Notes: generated from the letters alone by a model not told the origin. DNA of 64,000 bases from Pseudomonas sp. Irchel 3H7 (GCF_900187605.1 NZ_FYEA01000017.1:30468-94467); one strand, 5' to 3'. Positions 34,444-44,143 are shown, counted from the first letter of the stretch. Program-made: numbers and translations.

Positions 34444-35400
34444 CTACCCGGCGTTCAACAGGGCTTCGACCGACATGCGCGCCGGTTTCGGCTGGCCGTC
34501 AGAAGTCAGCAGGCCGAAGTTCTTCTCGCGATCGTTACTGCCGGAATCGCTGTTCTTCCATTCGTAGATGGAGGTCAGCGGGATATTGAGTTTTTTAACA
34601 TCGCCAATAAACGCGTTGATCTTGCTCGCTTGTCCTTCAGGCCCGCCATTGGAGGTGAGCGCCGAAATCCCCCATTCACTGATGATCCCCGGCAGATGGA
34701 AGTTTTGCTGAATGAAGTTTTGCGCGTTGCTGATCTGCGTGGAGGTCATGCCGTAGGGGTGATAGGACACCGCGCTCAGGCATTTGGGATATTCGCTGAC
34801 GATGCGGTTCAGCGCCACGGTTGAAGCCGAGCCTGCGCTAGGTGGGCGGGCGAAGCCGTAGCCGATCACCGGTGTCGATGGCGGTTGCGCCTGCAACGCC
34901 TTGCACACGCCGCTCATGAACGGCACAAACGTCGTGTCGAACTTGCCTGTCGGCCAGTAGGTTTCCAGATCGGGTTCATTCCATAGCTCGATCGCCACCA
35001 GTTGCTTGCCGTACGACTGTTGCAGCCCTGTCACGGCGTTGCCGAAGCCTTCACCGGCGGAGGTCAGCTCTGCGCTCGATGTGGCCGGCAACGGCTTGAT
35101 CGCGCGGACCGTCAGTAACACCGGCAGGCTCGCCGATTGCGCCACCGCAAAGGCGTCGCTGACCTGTTTCTGATAAGCCTTGGCCGTCAGGCTGTCGCTC
35201 CACACACCGAAGCGAACAAACCCGAAGCCAGCCGATTTGATCTGCGCGGCGTCGGCGGCCGTGAAGTTCTGGATCTTTACTTGTACGCCGATGTTCTTGG
35301 CCGGAAGGTTGGGAAACAGCTCGCTGGCGTGAAGCTGGGTCGTAGCCCCCGCCATCATTAACGCCAAAGCGCCGAGTTTTTTGAGAGGTGTTGATTTCAT
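34444..35400 (-). CDS. Secreted family 5/39-like glycoside hydrolase of the EPS locus
   Basis: 318-residue exported protein: signal peptide through QLHA (about residue 25) and a TIM-barrel glycosidase of clan A with acid/base Glu142 in IELWNEPDL and nucleophile Glu242 in IISEWGIS. Exact family not certain (GH5 or GH39-like). Such periplasmic hydrolases (PslG, AlgL analogues) trim or clear polymer in EPS loci. GGGAGA precedes ATG 35400. Divergent from the wzb-wzc operon across a region with two copies of a GTTATTTTT motif. Alternative role: degradation of host glycan. Confidence 0.8.
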   Translation of the reverse strand: MKSTPLKKLGALALMMAGATTQLHASELFPNLPAKNIGVQVKIQNFTAADAAQIKSAGFGFVRFGVWSDSLTAKAYQKQVSDAFAVAQSASLPVLLTVRAIKPLPATSSAELTSAGEGFGNAVTGLQQSYGKQLVAIELWNEPDLETYWPTGKFDTTFVPFMSGVCKALQAQPPSTPVIGYGFARPPSAGSASTVALNRIVSEYPKCLSAVSYHPYGMTSTQISNAQNFIQQNFHLPGIISEWGISALTSNGGPEGQASKINAFIGDVKKLNIPLTSIYEWKNSDSGSNDREKNFGLLTSDGQPKPARMSVEALLNAG

Positions 35401-35489
35401 GTCTGTTCTCCCGAAGAGAAGTGACAACTGCGAATAAATGATCTCGTTTCTCAATTTTCGAGTGAGGTAATGGCACTTAGTGCACGAAT

Positions 35490-35542
35490 GTTATTTTTTG
35501 TCGGAAAACAATCACTCGAAAATCACAGTTATTTTTAGTCCG
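35490..35542. promoter_or_regulatory. Two copies of a GTTATTTTTAGTCSG motif, EPS divergent promoter region
   Basis: GTTATTTTTTGTCGG at 35490-35504 and GTTATTTTTAGTCCG at 35528-35542, start-to-start 38 bases, in the AT-rich gap between the glycosidase gene and wzb. Nearly identical copies lie upstream of galU/galE (47050) and the yjbE operon (48299). Shared placement suggests an operator for the EPS regulon. Further right, 35575-35607 shows repeated TACTT/TACT words of unknown meaning. Confidence 0.5.
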
Positions 35543-35694
35543 CTAATTGTGGTTGGGGGGCTTTTAAACGCTGTGGTACTTAATACTTCGGTACTAACAG
35601 GGCGAATCTATTTCTGAGTGCAGGAAGATCTTGAGGGTTCATTCAATTGCTCTTGAGATGTTGGCCGTTTGACATTACACAGGAAAGTAAAACC

Positions 35695-36135
35695 TTGTTC
35701 AGAAAGATCCTTGTCGTTTGCGTGGGCAATATATGCCGTAGTCCGACGGCAGAACTGATGCTGCGTAACGCGCTGGCCCCTTCAGCGATCACCGTCTCCT
35801 CCGCAGGCCTGTCGGCGCGGGTTGGCGAAGGTGTCGAAGCTTCCGCCCGGCAAGTGCTGGAAGACCATGGGCATAGCGCCGAAGGCTTCAGGGCACGGCA
35901 ACTGACCGCCGACATCGTCAATGAATCAGACCTGATTCTGGTCATGGAAAAACAGCATGTTAATCAAGTACTGAAGATTGCCTCTCACGCCAGAGGCAAA
36001 GTGTTTCTGCTCGGCAAGTGGCAGAGCGAGCGCGAAATACAAGACCCGTATCGTCAAGGCAAGGCCGCTTTTATTCATGCCCATGCATTGATTGAAGATG
36101 CTGTTAGCTCATGGGCGCAACGCCTCGCGCGTTGA
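35695..36135 (+). CDS. wzb: Wzb-type low-molecular-weight protein tyrosine phosphatase
   Basis: 146-residue LMW phosphatase that dephosphorylates the Wzc kinase. P-loop C9-V-G-N-I-C-R15-S and the general-acid Asp in QDPYRQ near residue 116 are present. TTG 35695 (LFRKILVVCVGN) is chosen: AGGAAAG lies seven bases ahead and this length equals E. coli Wzb. First gene of the main EPS operon, 39 bases before wzc. An upstream TTG at 35647 would add an unlikely tail. Confidence 0.92.
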   Translation: MFRKILVVCVGNICRSPTAELMLRNALAPSAITVSSAGLSARVGEGVEASARQVLEDHGHSAEGFRARQLTADIVNESDLILVMEKQHVNQVLKIASHARGKVFLLGKWQSEREIQDPYRQGKAAFIHAHALIEDAVSSWAQRLAR

Positions 36136-36174
36136 TAAATATTCTTCAGATCAATGAATGGTAAGAACAGACTT

Positions 36175-38403
36175 ATGCAGTTACCGTCCGTCATCGGCAC
36201 CCGCGACAATGATCAAGACAGTATTGATCTTCTCGGCATATTCGGCAGTTTGATCGACCAGAAATGGTTGATCGGCGCGCTCACCGGCGCCTTTATGGTC
36301 ACCGGTGTGGCCTATGCAGTGTTGGCCACGCCCGTGTACCTGGCCAATGCGCTGGTGCAGGTCGAGCCGAAAAAGAACGACATGCTCGGGTTTTCCGACC
36401 TCAATAGCATGCTCGGCGGGCAATCACCGTCGGTGACCGAAATCGGCATCATCAAATCCCGCGCGGTGATCGGCAAAACCGTCGACGACTTGCGCCTGGA
36501 TATCGATGTCACCCCCAACACCTTCCCGATGATTGGCGGCTTTCTCGCCCGGCGTTATCGCGGCGAGACTGAGACCAGCGTCGCTGCGCCGCGTTTCGGT
36601 TTGACCAGCTACGCCTGGGGTGGTGAACGCCTGGAGTTTGCCCGGCTGAATCTGCCGAAAGAACTGCTGGGCAAGAAACTCACCCTGATTGCTGGCGAAC
36701 AAAAGCGCTTCCAGTTGCTCGATGACAACGACAACCTGCTGGTAGAAGGCACGGCGGGCGAAGCCTTCGCGCAGGATGGCGTAGAAGGGCAGATCACGCA
36801 GTTGTTGGCTAACCCAGGTACGCGTTTCGAAGTGGTGCGCAACCCGCGAATCGTGACCATTCAAGGCTATCAGGACGCGCTGGACATCTCCGAGCAGGGC
36901 AAGGAATCGGGGATTATCAAACTGGCGCTGGCCAGCAGCGACGCCGCTGAAGCGGTGAAGATCCTCAACAAGATTGCTGCGCTGTACGTCGATCAGAACG
37001 TGCGCCGCACCTCGGCGGAAGCGGCGCAAAGTCTGGCTTTCCTGCAAAGCCAGTTGCCGCAGGTCAAGCGTGATCTGGCCAAGGCCAGCGATGCGTTGAA
37101 CGCCTACCAGACCCACGGCAAGACCGTGAACATCTCGCTGGAAACCCAATCGGTGCTCGGTCAGTCGGTAGCGCTGGAAACGCGAATCTCCGAGCTGAAA
37201 ATGCAGCAGGCGGAGATGGATCGCAAGTTCACCAAGCAGCATCCGGCCTATCGCGCGTTGATGAGCCAGATCGGCGAACTGATCCAGCAACAGAAGTCGC
37301 TGGAAGGCAAAGTCGGCGATCTGCCCGCGACACAGCAGGAATTGCTCAACCTGACCCGCGATGTCGAAGTGGCCTCGCAGATCTACACGCAGTTGCTGAA
37401 CAAATCCCAAGAGCTGGACATCGTCCGTGCCGGCGCGGTGGGTAACGTGCGGCTGGTCGACGCGGCGGATGTCGACCTGACCAGTCCGGTCAAACCGAAA
37501 AAAGCTCTGATCGTTATCATCGCCACCTTCCTCGGTGCCTTCGTTGGTGTGGCGCTGGTGCTGCTGCGTAAATCCCTGAGCCGTGGTCTGGAAGGCCCGG
37601 AGGCCATCGAGCAACTCGGTTTGCCGGTGTACGCGTCGATTCCGTACAGCGCCTTGCAGGATGAAGAAGACAACAAAAAAGGCCGCGCCCGCGACGGTGT
37701 CGACAAACCGGCGTACCTGCTGGCCCTGCGTAACCCGACGGATCTGTCGATCGAATCGATTCGCAGCCTGCGCACCTGCCTGCACTTCGCCGGGCTCGAT
37801 TCGACCAACAACCGCATCATGATTTCCGGGCCGAGCCCGCAGGTCGGCAAGACCTTCGTCTCGTCCAACCTCGCCGCCGTCATGGCCCTGAGCGGCCAGC
37901 GCGTGGTGCTGATCGATGCCGACATGCGCAAAGGACACCTGCACAAAACCCTCAACACGCCGATCACCAACGGCTTGTCCGACCTGCTGGTCAAGCGCTG
38001 CAGTATCGATCAGGCGATCAACAAAATCGAAGTCGACAACCTGCACTTCATCAGTCGTGGTCAGGTGCCGCCGAATCCTTCCGAACTGTTGATGCACGCC
38101 AACTTCCGCGAGCTGCTGGCGGAACTGAGCGAGCGCTACGACCTGGTGATCATCGATACGCCGCCGCTGCTGGCGGTGACCGATGCGGCAATCGTTGGCC
38201 GTGAAGCCGGGATCAGCCTGATCGTCACGCGCTTCGGGGTGAACCCGGCCAAAGAGATCGAACTGACCATTCGCCGCTTCGCGCAGAACGGCATCGAGCT
38301 CAAAGGCGCGGTGTTCAACGGCGTCGAGAAGCGCGCCGCCAGCTACTACGGCAACGGCGGCTACGGCTATTACAACTACGAATACGCGTCCGACAAATCC
38401 TGA
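36175..38403 (+). CDS. wzc: Wzc-type polysaccharide co-polymerase / tyrosine autokinase
   Basis: 742-residue inner-membrane protein. TM1 near residues 35-55 follows a Wzz domain start (DSIDLLGIFGSLIDQKW); periplasmic coiled coil at about 255-400; TM2 near 447-467; cytoplasmic BY-kinase with Walker A GPSPQVGKTFVSSN (about 552), Walker A' VVLIDADMRKGHLH (577), Walker B LVIIDTPPLLAV (658), and a tail with seven tyrosines (ASYYGNGGYGYYNYEYAS). It controls polymer length and export with Wza, cycling with Wzb. ATG 36154 is an alternative start adding seven residues; neither has a strong ribosome site. Confidence 0.94.
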   Translation: MQLPSVIGTRDNDQDSIDLLGIFGSLIDQKWLIGALTGAFMVTGVAYAVLATPVYLANALVQVEPKKNDMLGFSDLNSMLGGQSPSVTEIGIIKSRAVIGKTVDDLRLDIDVTPNTFPMIGGFLARRYRGETETSVAAPRFGLTSYAWGGERLEFARLNLPKELLGKKLTLIAGEQKRFQLLDDNDNLLVEGTAGEAFAQDGVEGQITQLLANPGTRFEVVRNPRIVTIQGYQDALDISEQGKESGIIKLALASSDAAEAVKILNKIAALYVDQNVRRTSAEAAQSLAFLQSQLPQVKRDLAKASDALNAYQTHGKTVNISLETQSVLGQSVALETRISELKMQQAEMDRKFTKQHPAYRALMSQIGELIQQQKSLEGKVGDLPATQQELLNLTRDVEVASQIYTQLLNKSQELDIVRAGAVGNVRLVDAADVDLTSPVKPKKALIVIIATFLGAFVGVALVLLRKSLSRGLEGPEAIEQLGLPVYASIPYSALQDEEDNKKGRARDGVDKPAYLLALRNPTDLSIESIRSLRTCLHFAGLDSTNNRIMISGPSPQVGKTFVSSNLAAVMALSGQRVVLIDADMRKGHLHKTLNTPITNGLSDLLVKRCSIDQAINKIEVDNLHFISRGQVPPNPSELLMHANFRELLAELSERYDLVIIDTPPLLAVTDAAIVGREAGISLIVTRFGVNPAKEIELTIRRFAQNGIELKGAVFNGVEKRAASYYGNGGYGYYNYEYASDKS

Positions 38404-38443
38404 CTGTCAGCGACTGTTTTTTCCTGTTTGAAGTGGGTGATTT

Positions 38444-39526
38444 GTGAAGAAAATACTGCACGTGGCAGAGACGATCAAAGGTGGCGTCGCGACGGTGATC
38501 CGGACGATTTCGGCTTCGCCTGAAGGCGATGCGGCGAACTACGAGCTGGTGTATCTGGTCCCGGATGATCAAGCCAAAGAGTTACACGGCATCGGTGCGC
38601 AACAGATCCGCACCTTCCCGCGTACCGGGCGCAATGTGCCGTCGTTGCTGCGTTTCGCCTGGCGCCTGACCCAGGTCATGCTCAAGGAAAAACCCGACGT
38701 GGTGCATTTGCACAGCACCTTTTCCGGGGTGATCGGCCGTTGCGTGTGTGTGCTGCTGCGACCGTGGCGCAAGCCGAAAATCGTCTACTGCCCGCACGCG
38801 TTTTCGTTCCTGATGGAAAGCTCGCCGACCAAGCAGAAAGTCTATGCGTGGATCGAGCGAGTACTGCAGAAAGTAACCGACGTGATCATTTGCGTCAGTC
38901 AGTACGAACTCGACAAAGCCGCACGCTTCGGCATCGAGCGCAAGCGCATGAAGCTGATCTACAACGGCATTCACCGCAAGGATGACGCGCCGAAAGCGGC
39001 GAGTCCCGAGCCGATTCATCTGCTCTTTGTCGGTCGTCTCGATTACCAGAAAGGCTTCGACGTGTTGCTCAAGGCCTTCGCCAATGTGCAGCGCAAAGAC
39101 TTGAAGCTGACCGTGGTCGGCAGCGCGGTGAACGAGGACGCGGTGGAGTGCCCGCCGATGGACTCTGTTGAATACCTGCCATGGGTCACGCCGAGCGAAG
39201 TGCAGGCGCTGTATCAGCAAGCCGATGCGCTGATCGTGCCGAGTCGCTGGGAAGGTTTCGCCATGGTGCCGCTGGAAGGCATGGCCATGGGCTTGCCGGT
39301 GATCGCCAGCAACTGCACGTCGCTGCCTGAACTGGTCACCAATGAAGTCTCCGGTTATGTCTTCCCGTCCGGTGATCACAAGGCGCTGGCCGATGTCCTG
39401 ACGATCATCCAGAAGCCGCGCCTGCTCGACCTCGGCAACCAAGGTCGGAGCATCGTCCGCGAGCGTTTCAGTGCCGCGTTGATGATTCGCCAGACCTATG
39501 ACCTGTATCGCGCTCCCACTTTTTAA
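38444..39526 (+). CDS. GT4-family glycosyltransferase
   Basis: 360-residue cytoplasmic GT-B glycosyltransferase. N-terminal acceptor domain starts KKILHVAETIKGGVATVI; the donor domain has LLFVGRLDYQKGFDVLLKAF and the EX7E signature in WEGFAMVPLEGMAMG near residue 270. GTG start at 38444. It is the only ordinary glycosyltransferase in the window besides the WcaJ-like initiator, so the repeat unit may be short or use enzymes from elsewhere. Donor and acceptor unknown. Follows wzc by 40 bases. Confidence 0.9.
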   Translation: MKKILHVAETIKGGVATVIRTISASPEGDAANYELVYLVPDDQAKELHGIGAQQIRTFPRTGRNVPSLLRFAWRLTQVMLKEKPDVVHLHSTFSGVIGRCVCVLLRPWRKPKIVYCPHAFSFLMESSPTKQKVYAWIERVLQKVTDVIICVSQYELDKAARFGIERKRMKLIYNGIHRKDDAPKAASPEPIHLLFVGRLDYQKGFDVLLKAFANVQRKDLKLTVVGSAVNEDAVECPPMDSVEYLPWVTPSEVQALYQQADALIVPSRWEGFAMVPLEGMAMGLPVIASNCTSLPELVTNEVSGYVFPSGDHKALADVLTIIQKPRLLDLGNQGRSIVRERFSAALMIRQTYDLYRAPTF

Positions 39527-39541
39527 GTAGAACTCAAGCAT

Positions 39542-40654
39542 ATGAACGTAACGATTTTGCATGGCTACAGTGCGTCCAACTCCGGTGACGGTCTGCTCGT
39601 CGATCTGGCCATCGCGCTGGTGCAGCGCAACTTTGGTGAAGACACCGCGATCAGTGTCGTGGCCTCCGATCCGGACTCTTTCAGCTACTTGCCGCACCCG
39701 CGTTTCGACGCGCCGGTGATGGCGGCCAAAGGTTTGGGCCGGGTCAAGCAAGCGGTGTTCCTTAATCAGTCCTACGCCGGGCTGGCGGATCTGTTGAAGA
39801 AAACCGACCTGATCGTCGGTGTCGGCGGCGGCTACATGCGCTCGAAAAGTGCTTTCGAACACATCAAGCTGAAACTCGGCCACGCCAAACAACTGGAAAC
39901 CGCGATCCTCAGCAAAGTGCCGTCGGTGTACCTGCCGCAAAGCATCGGCCCGTTCCACGGTGAGAGCAGCAAGATCGTCGAGCACTACGCCAGTGCTGAT
40001 GCGGTGTTCGTCCGCGACAATCGCTCTTCGGCGATTTTCGATGCCTGCGCCAACGTCTACCGCGCACCGGATCTGGCGGTGCAGTCGCTGGCGAGCAAAA
40101 TCCTCCAGCAAGCAAAATTCACCCGCTGCGCGTCGTCGCCAGCCACCGTGTGCGTGGTACTGCGCAAGCCGCCGGAGTGGAGCAAGGAAAAGAAAGTCGC
40201 TTACGTGGCCAATCTGAAGTTGCTGCTGCAGCGTTTGAAGAACAAAAGCAAAGTGGTTTGCGCCGTACAGAGCGCGGTACGCGGTAACGATGACGGCGCG
40301 TTCTATCGCGAACTGGGCATCAGCGAAGACTTGTTGTCGTTGAAGGCGACGATTGCCAAGTATCAGCCGGACCTGGTGATTTCCGTGCGCTTGCACGGCG
40401 CCATCGAATCGCTGCTCTCCGGCGTGCCGGCGTACCACATCAGCTACGAGCGCAAAGGCTTCGGCGCCTATCAGGACATGGGCGTGGAAGATTGGGTAAT
40501 CAACGGCGGCGACATCAATGTCGACACCATCATCAACACGGTTTACGCGCCGAATGCACTGTCGGATTTCGGCAAGCGCCTGACTGACACCTGCCGTGAA
40601 ATCGAAGCGAAAACCGTGGCCATGGACGACATCATCAAGGGTGTCGTTCGATGA
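39542..40654 (+). CDS. Polysaccharide pyruvyl transferase family protein
   Basis: 370-residue member of the CsaB/WcaK pyruvyltransferase family, which adds pyruvate ketals from PEP to sugars. Family marks: N-terminal HGYSASNSGDGLLVDLA, GVGGGYMRSKSAFEH near 97, LPQSIGPFHG near 133, VRDNRSS, and VRLHGAIESLLSGVPAYHIS near 280. Implies an acidic, pyruvylated polymer. Fifteen bases after the glycosyltransferase gene, four-base overlap with wzx. Confidence 0.88.
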   Translation: MNVTILHGYSASNSGDGLLVDLAIALVQRNFGEDTAISVVASDPDSFSYLPHPRFDAPVMAAKGLGRVKQAVFLNQSYAGLADLLKKTDLIVGVGGGYMRSKSAFEHIKLKLGHAKQLETAILSKVPSVYLPQSIGPFHGESSKIVEHYASADAVFVRDNRSSAIFDACANVYRAPDLAVQSLASKILQQAKFTRCASSPATVCVVLRKPPEWSKEKKVAYVANLKLLLQRLKNKSKVVCAVQSAVRGNDDGAFYRELGISEDLLSLKATIAKYQPDLVISVRLHGAIESLLSGVPAYHISYERKGFGAYQDMGVEDWVINGGDINVDTIINTVYAPNALSDFGKRLTDTCREIEAKTVAMDDIIKGVVR

Positions 40655-41883
40655 TATTTCGGCTGCTGCTTCGCGGCGGAGCGTTAGGCGCGAAGTTTTT
40701 GCTGGTGTTGGCGATCACCCATTACCTCGGTTATGAGGCGCTGGGCTTTTACGGTGTGGTGGTCGCGGCGTCGCTGATTGCGTCGAAGTTCTACAGCGTC
40801 GGTTTCAGTTCCGAGATCAACCGCTTGATCAGCGTCGGCGGCAGTTCTCGCCGCGTGGTCGACAAAGTTCTGCTGCTGTATCTGGCAGTGGGGCTGGTGC
40901 TGTCGGTGGTAACGGTGTTGATTTATTCGCTGTTCCAGACAGTCGAAGCGACCGCCACGCTGATTCTCTGCGTGACCTTGGTGTTGCTCACAGAGCACCT
41001 GTCGTTCGAGATCAACTCGTTCGTGTTTTCCGCGCAGAAAGCCACGGCCGGCGCATTGCTGTTCTTCATCAAGACCGGTCTCTGGGCGGTGTTGGCGGTG
41101 GGCGGGATGATGCTCGGTTGGGTCTCGGGAATCGCCAGCGTATTGTGGCTGTGGGTCGCCGCCAACGTGCTGGTGATCATCGCCGGTTACTTGATCGTGG
41201 TGAACGTTCATCACGGCCGAGAAGCCGGGACACTGGCCACCGCCACTGTGTGGAAAGCGGGACTACCGTTTTACCTCGGCACCGGGTTGATCGCCTTGAG
41301 TCAGTACGCCGAGCGGTTTCTGATCGCCGACCTCGAACCGTACGCCAAACTGGGTCAATACGTGTACGCGTGGTCGGCGGCGAACACCTTGCAGGCGTTG
41401 TCTTACGCGGTGGTGGCGGTGGTCGGGATTCCGCTGTTGGCCAAGCGTTTTCAGGCGGATCAACAGCCGTTCACGGTCAAGCAACTGTTCATCAACAAGT
41501 GGGTCATGCGCTCGCTGGTGGTGTCGGCGGCGGTGGCGGTGGCGATCTATGTGTTTTTCAACGTGGTGCTCGATTACGTCGCTACCAGCGTGCCGCGCCC
41601 GGATAACGGCATTCTTGGCGTGCTGATTTTTTCCTTCGCCTTACGGGCGATTGGCGACATTGTCTGGGGCGGTTTGATTGCCTCGAAAAACAGTCGGGTG
41701 TCGCTGGCCAGTGCGGCGATTTGCCTGCTGGTGTCAGTGCCGGTCAGCTATCTGCTGATCAAGCATTATTCGATTTACGGCGCGGCGTGGGGCAATGTCT
41801 TCGCGATCATCGTGCAGCTTGTGGTGATTGCTGTGTTGACCCGTGCGACCCAGGCGAAAAAGGCCGCATTGTCATGGGCCTGA
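40651..41883 (+). CDS. wzx: Wzx-type lipid-linked oligosaccharide flippase
   Basis: 410-residue membrane protein with about 12 hydrophobic helices, mostly unbroken from RLLLRGGALGAKFLLVLAIT on, in the MOP/PST flippase pattern (two six-helix halves, charged loop after helix 2). Expected to move undecaprenyl-linked repeat units to the periplasm. Overlaps the preceding gene (ATGA) and the following one by 10 bases, so tightly coupled. Family assigned from topology and context; low direct similarity is usual for Wzx. Confidence 0.82.
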   Translation: MIFRLLLRGGALGAKFLLVLAITHYLGYEALGFYGVVVAASLIASKFYSVGFSSEINRLISVGGSSRRVVDKVLLLYLAVGLVLSVVTVLIYSLFQTVEATATLILCVTLVLLTEHLSFEINSFVFSAQKATAGALLFFIKTGLWAVLAVGGMMLGWVSGIASVLWLWVAANVLVIIAGYLIVVNVHHGREAGTLATATVWKAGLPFYLGTGLIALSQYAERFLIADLEPYAKLGQYVYAWSAANTLQALSYAVVAVVGIPLLAKRFQADQQPFTVKQLFINKWVMRSLVVSAAVAVAIYVFFNVVLDYVATSVPRPDNGILGVLIFSFALRAIGDIVWGGLIASKNSRVSLASAAICLLVSVPVSYLLIKHYSIYGAAWGNVFAIIVQLVVIAVLTRATQAKKAALSWA

Positions 41884-42977
41884 AGCTGCCGTGCATCGAG
41901 TTTCGTGGCAAGCGACTCGATTCGTATGTGTCGTTCCTGATCCTCTTCACCGGGCTGTTTCTGTCAGTGGCCATGCCGCTGCTGATCCCGCGTGATCCGG
42001 GTCCGGATGCGATGACCTTGTGGTCGTCTTACGCGCGTGCCGACAACTGCAACTTCTGGAACCCGTTCTCGCCGGATCGCTCGTCCTACGAGTGTTCGGC
42101 GTTTCTGCTGCGGCCCACCGGGATCAACCTGACCAATGCCTGGGCCTACGGCATGTTCTGTAATTTTTTCCTCACGGCGATTCCGGTGGTGGTGTTTCGG
42201 CGCATGCCGTTGGCGATCTTCGGCACCTTGTGTCTGTGGGGGATTGTGCGCTCGTTTTTCCTGGAGAACCTGACCAAGGAAATCATTGTGTCGGTGGCGG
42301 TGTTGAGCATTCTGCTCAGCTCGCTGACGCGCAAATATCGCGGCGGTTTTTTCCTCTCGGCAGTGATCTACGGCGTGCTGATCCGGCCTTATTGGATTCT
42401 GTTTTCGCTGTCGTGGGTCGGCGTCTGCGTGATGAAAAAGTACGTGTCGCGCACGACCTTCTTCCTGATGCTGTTCCTGTTTTACCTCGCGGTAGCGATG
42501 TCGATCCAGATCGCCCTGGGCTTTCCGGTGTCATCGATTCGCGCCAGCAACAACGAGTTGCGCACGGCGGGCGAGGAGGGCTCGAAATCGTTGATCGTGT
42601 CGTGGCTCAGCGGCAGCGACTTCGTTTCGCAGGCGCTGGACTCGATGATCATCTTCTTCCGACTGTCGTTTCCGGTGGAGCTGATTCTGCTCTCGGGGCC
42701 GGGGCAGGTGATCTTCGTGGCGCTGATGATCATGACCGCGTTGCTGCTGTTCAAAGTCATCACCTCGACTGATTACAAAGGCGCGCCGATCCAGACCAAA
42801 CCCAAGGAACTGATCGCGATCCCGCTGGCGTTTCTGCTGGTGCAAGGCCTGTTCGAGCCGGACTTCGGCTCCTTCGCCCGGCACTTCTCGATGGTGGTGC
42901 CGGTGTTGTTCGTGGGCCTTGGCTTGATGCTGCGGGCGAACAAACCGGTGCAGGTTGAATCACGAATTCTGAATTGA
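41874..42977 (+). CDS. Polytopic membrane protein, probable Wzy polymerase
   Basis: 367-residue protein with about 9-10 hydrophobic segments and periplasmic loops between, including a larger loop with NCNFWNPFSPDRSSYEC (two Cys, residues 46-61) and another around SIRASNNELRTAGEEGSK. It has no recognisable signature, which is usual for Wzy. Position between wzx and the acyltransferase and lack of any other polymerase make Wzy the best guess. ATG 41874 lies in the end of wzx; a longer frame upstream to 41721 is merely wzx in another frame. Confidence 0.6.
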   Translation: MGLKLPCIEFRGKRLDSYVSFLILFTGLFLSVAMPLLIPRDPGPDAMTLWSSYARADNCNFWNPFSPDRSSYECSAFLLRPTGINLTNAWAYGMFCNFFLTAIPVVVFRRMPLAIFGTLCLWGIVRSFFLENLTKEIIVSVAVLSILLSSLTRKYRGGFFLSAVIYGVLIRPYWILFSLSWVGVCVMKKYVSRTTFFLMLFLFYLAVAMSIQIALGFPVSSIRASNNELRTAGEEGSKSLIVSWLSGSDFVSQALDSMIIFFRLSFPVELILLSGPGQVIFVALMIMTALLLFKVITSTDYKGAPIQTKPKELIAIPLAFLLVQGLFEPDFGSFARHFSMVVPVLFVGLGLMLRANKPVQVESRILN

Positions 42978-42989
42978 GGCAGGTGCTTT

Positions 42990-44039
42990 ATGTCGAGCAA
43001 GAAAAAGTCCCTGGAGATTGAAACCCTGCGCGGGCTGGCGTGCCTGTTGCTGGTGCTCTATCACGTCATCGGACCGCTGGGCGGCGGGCTGAAGATCGAT
43101 ATCGGCTCGCCGTTCCGGGTGCTCGCCGATTCGATGGTGTACGTGCGTATGCCGCTGTTCACGTTTATTTCCGGGTACATCTATTCGATCTACAAAATTC
43201 GCGGCAATGACTTTTCCGCGTTCTTCAGCGGCAAGGTGCGCCGCTTGATCGTGCCGCTATTTTGCGTCGGTGTACCGTTCTCGGTGTTGCAAGCGGTGGG
43301 GCCGGGGGTGAACAAGGATGTCGGGGTGATCGACGCGTTGTTGTCGTTCTGGGTGCCGATCAACCACTTCTGGTTCCTGCAGGCGGTGTTCATCATTTTC
43401 ATGTTCGTCGGGCTGCTGGAGTGGCGCGGGATGTTGCGTTCGGCGACGCGCTTGTATGGGCTGTTTGCGTTTGCGGCGCTGTTGTTTCTGCTGCCACCGT
43501 TCAAGTTCGATGCGTTCGGAATTAACGGCGCGATTTATCTGCTGCCGTTTTTTGTCGCGGGGATGATTGGCCAGGAGAATGTCGACGCGTTGAAGCAGCG
43601 CTTCAAGGTGATCGGGCCGCTGGTGTTTGTACTGATCTCGTTGACGCTGTTGTATGTGGCGGCGATTGATCGCGAGTTGATTGTTGATCGTCGCAGTTTG
43701 ATCGGTTTGACCGTGGGTTGCGTGTCGTGCATCGCCTTGCTGTCGAGTGATATGCGCTCGAAGGCGCTGACCTGGCTCGGTGGTTATTCCTACGCGATCT
43801 TCCTGTTTCATGTGCTGTTCGCGGCGACGTCGCGGTTTGTGCTGGGGCGGTTGGGGGTGAAGGATGAGAGCTTGCTGGTGCTCGGTGGCTTGAGTTGCGG
43901 CTTGCTGGGGCCGGTGGTGTTGTCGATGGTTTTCAGTCGGTTCAATTTCACTTCCGTGTTGTTTCTTGGCGAGCGCGCGGCGAAGAAGAAACCCTTGGTG
44001 CCTGCCACCCCGGTGGTGCAGCCCCAATCATCCCTGTAA
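42990..44039 (+). CDS. AT3-family membrane acyltransferase
   Basis: 349-residue acyltransferase family 3 protein with about ten TM helices. The N-terminus EIETLRGLACLLLVLYHVIG carries the invariant R and H residues of the family, with RMPLFTFISGYI near 55. These enzymes O-acetylate (or succinylate) exopolysaccharides using cytoplasmic acyl-CoA. It ends the wzb-to-AT3 operon; the next gene follows after two REPINs. Confidence 0.9.
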   Translation: MSSKKKSLEIETLRGLACLLLVLYHVIGPLGGGLKIDIGSPFRVLADSMVYVRMPLFTFISGYIYSIYKIRGNDFSAFFSGKVRRLIVPLFCVGVPFSVLQAVGPGVNKDVGVIDALLSFWVPINHFWFLQAVFIIFMFVGLLEWRGMLRSATRLYGLFAFAALLFLLPPFKFDAFGINGAIYLLPFFVAGMIGQENVDALKQRFKVIGPLVFVLISLTLLYVAAIDRELIVDRRSLIGLTVGCVSCIALLSSDMRSKALTWLGGYSYAIFLFHVLFAATSRFVLGRLGVKDESLLVLGGLSCGLLGPVVLSMVFSRFNFTSVLFLGERAAKKKPLVPATPVVQPQSSL

Positions 44040-44050
44040 GTCACACCATC

Positions 44051-44143
44051 CCTGTGGGAGCTGGCTTGCCAGCGATAGGGTCGGGTCAGATACAGATTTG
44101 TTGCCTGACCCACCGCCATCGCTGGCAAGCCAGCTCCCACAGG
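44051..44143. repeat. REPIN of the GCTGGCAAGCCAGC type
   Basis: CCTGTGGGAGCTGGCTTGCC at 44051 and complement ending at 44143. Spacer has GACCCACCGCCATCGCTGG, the same linker as in the cluster at 53.5-54.1 kb. Confidence 0.9.

Noticed and set aside
36424..38097. 557-residue leftward frame across wzc
   Set aside because: Antisense shadow of wzc, whose kinase motifs are clear.
38582..40438. 618-residue leftward frame across the glycosyltransferase and pyruvyltransferase genes
   Set aside because: Spans two well-identified genes and their junction; composition is typical of antisense shadow.
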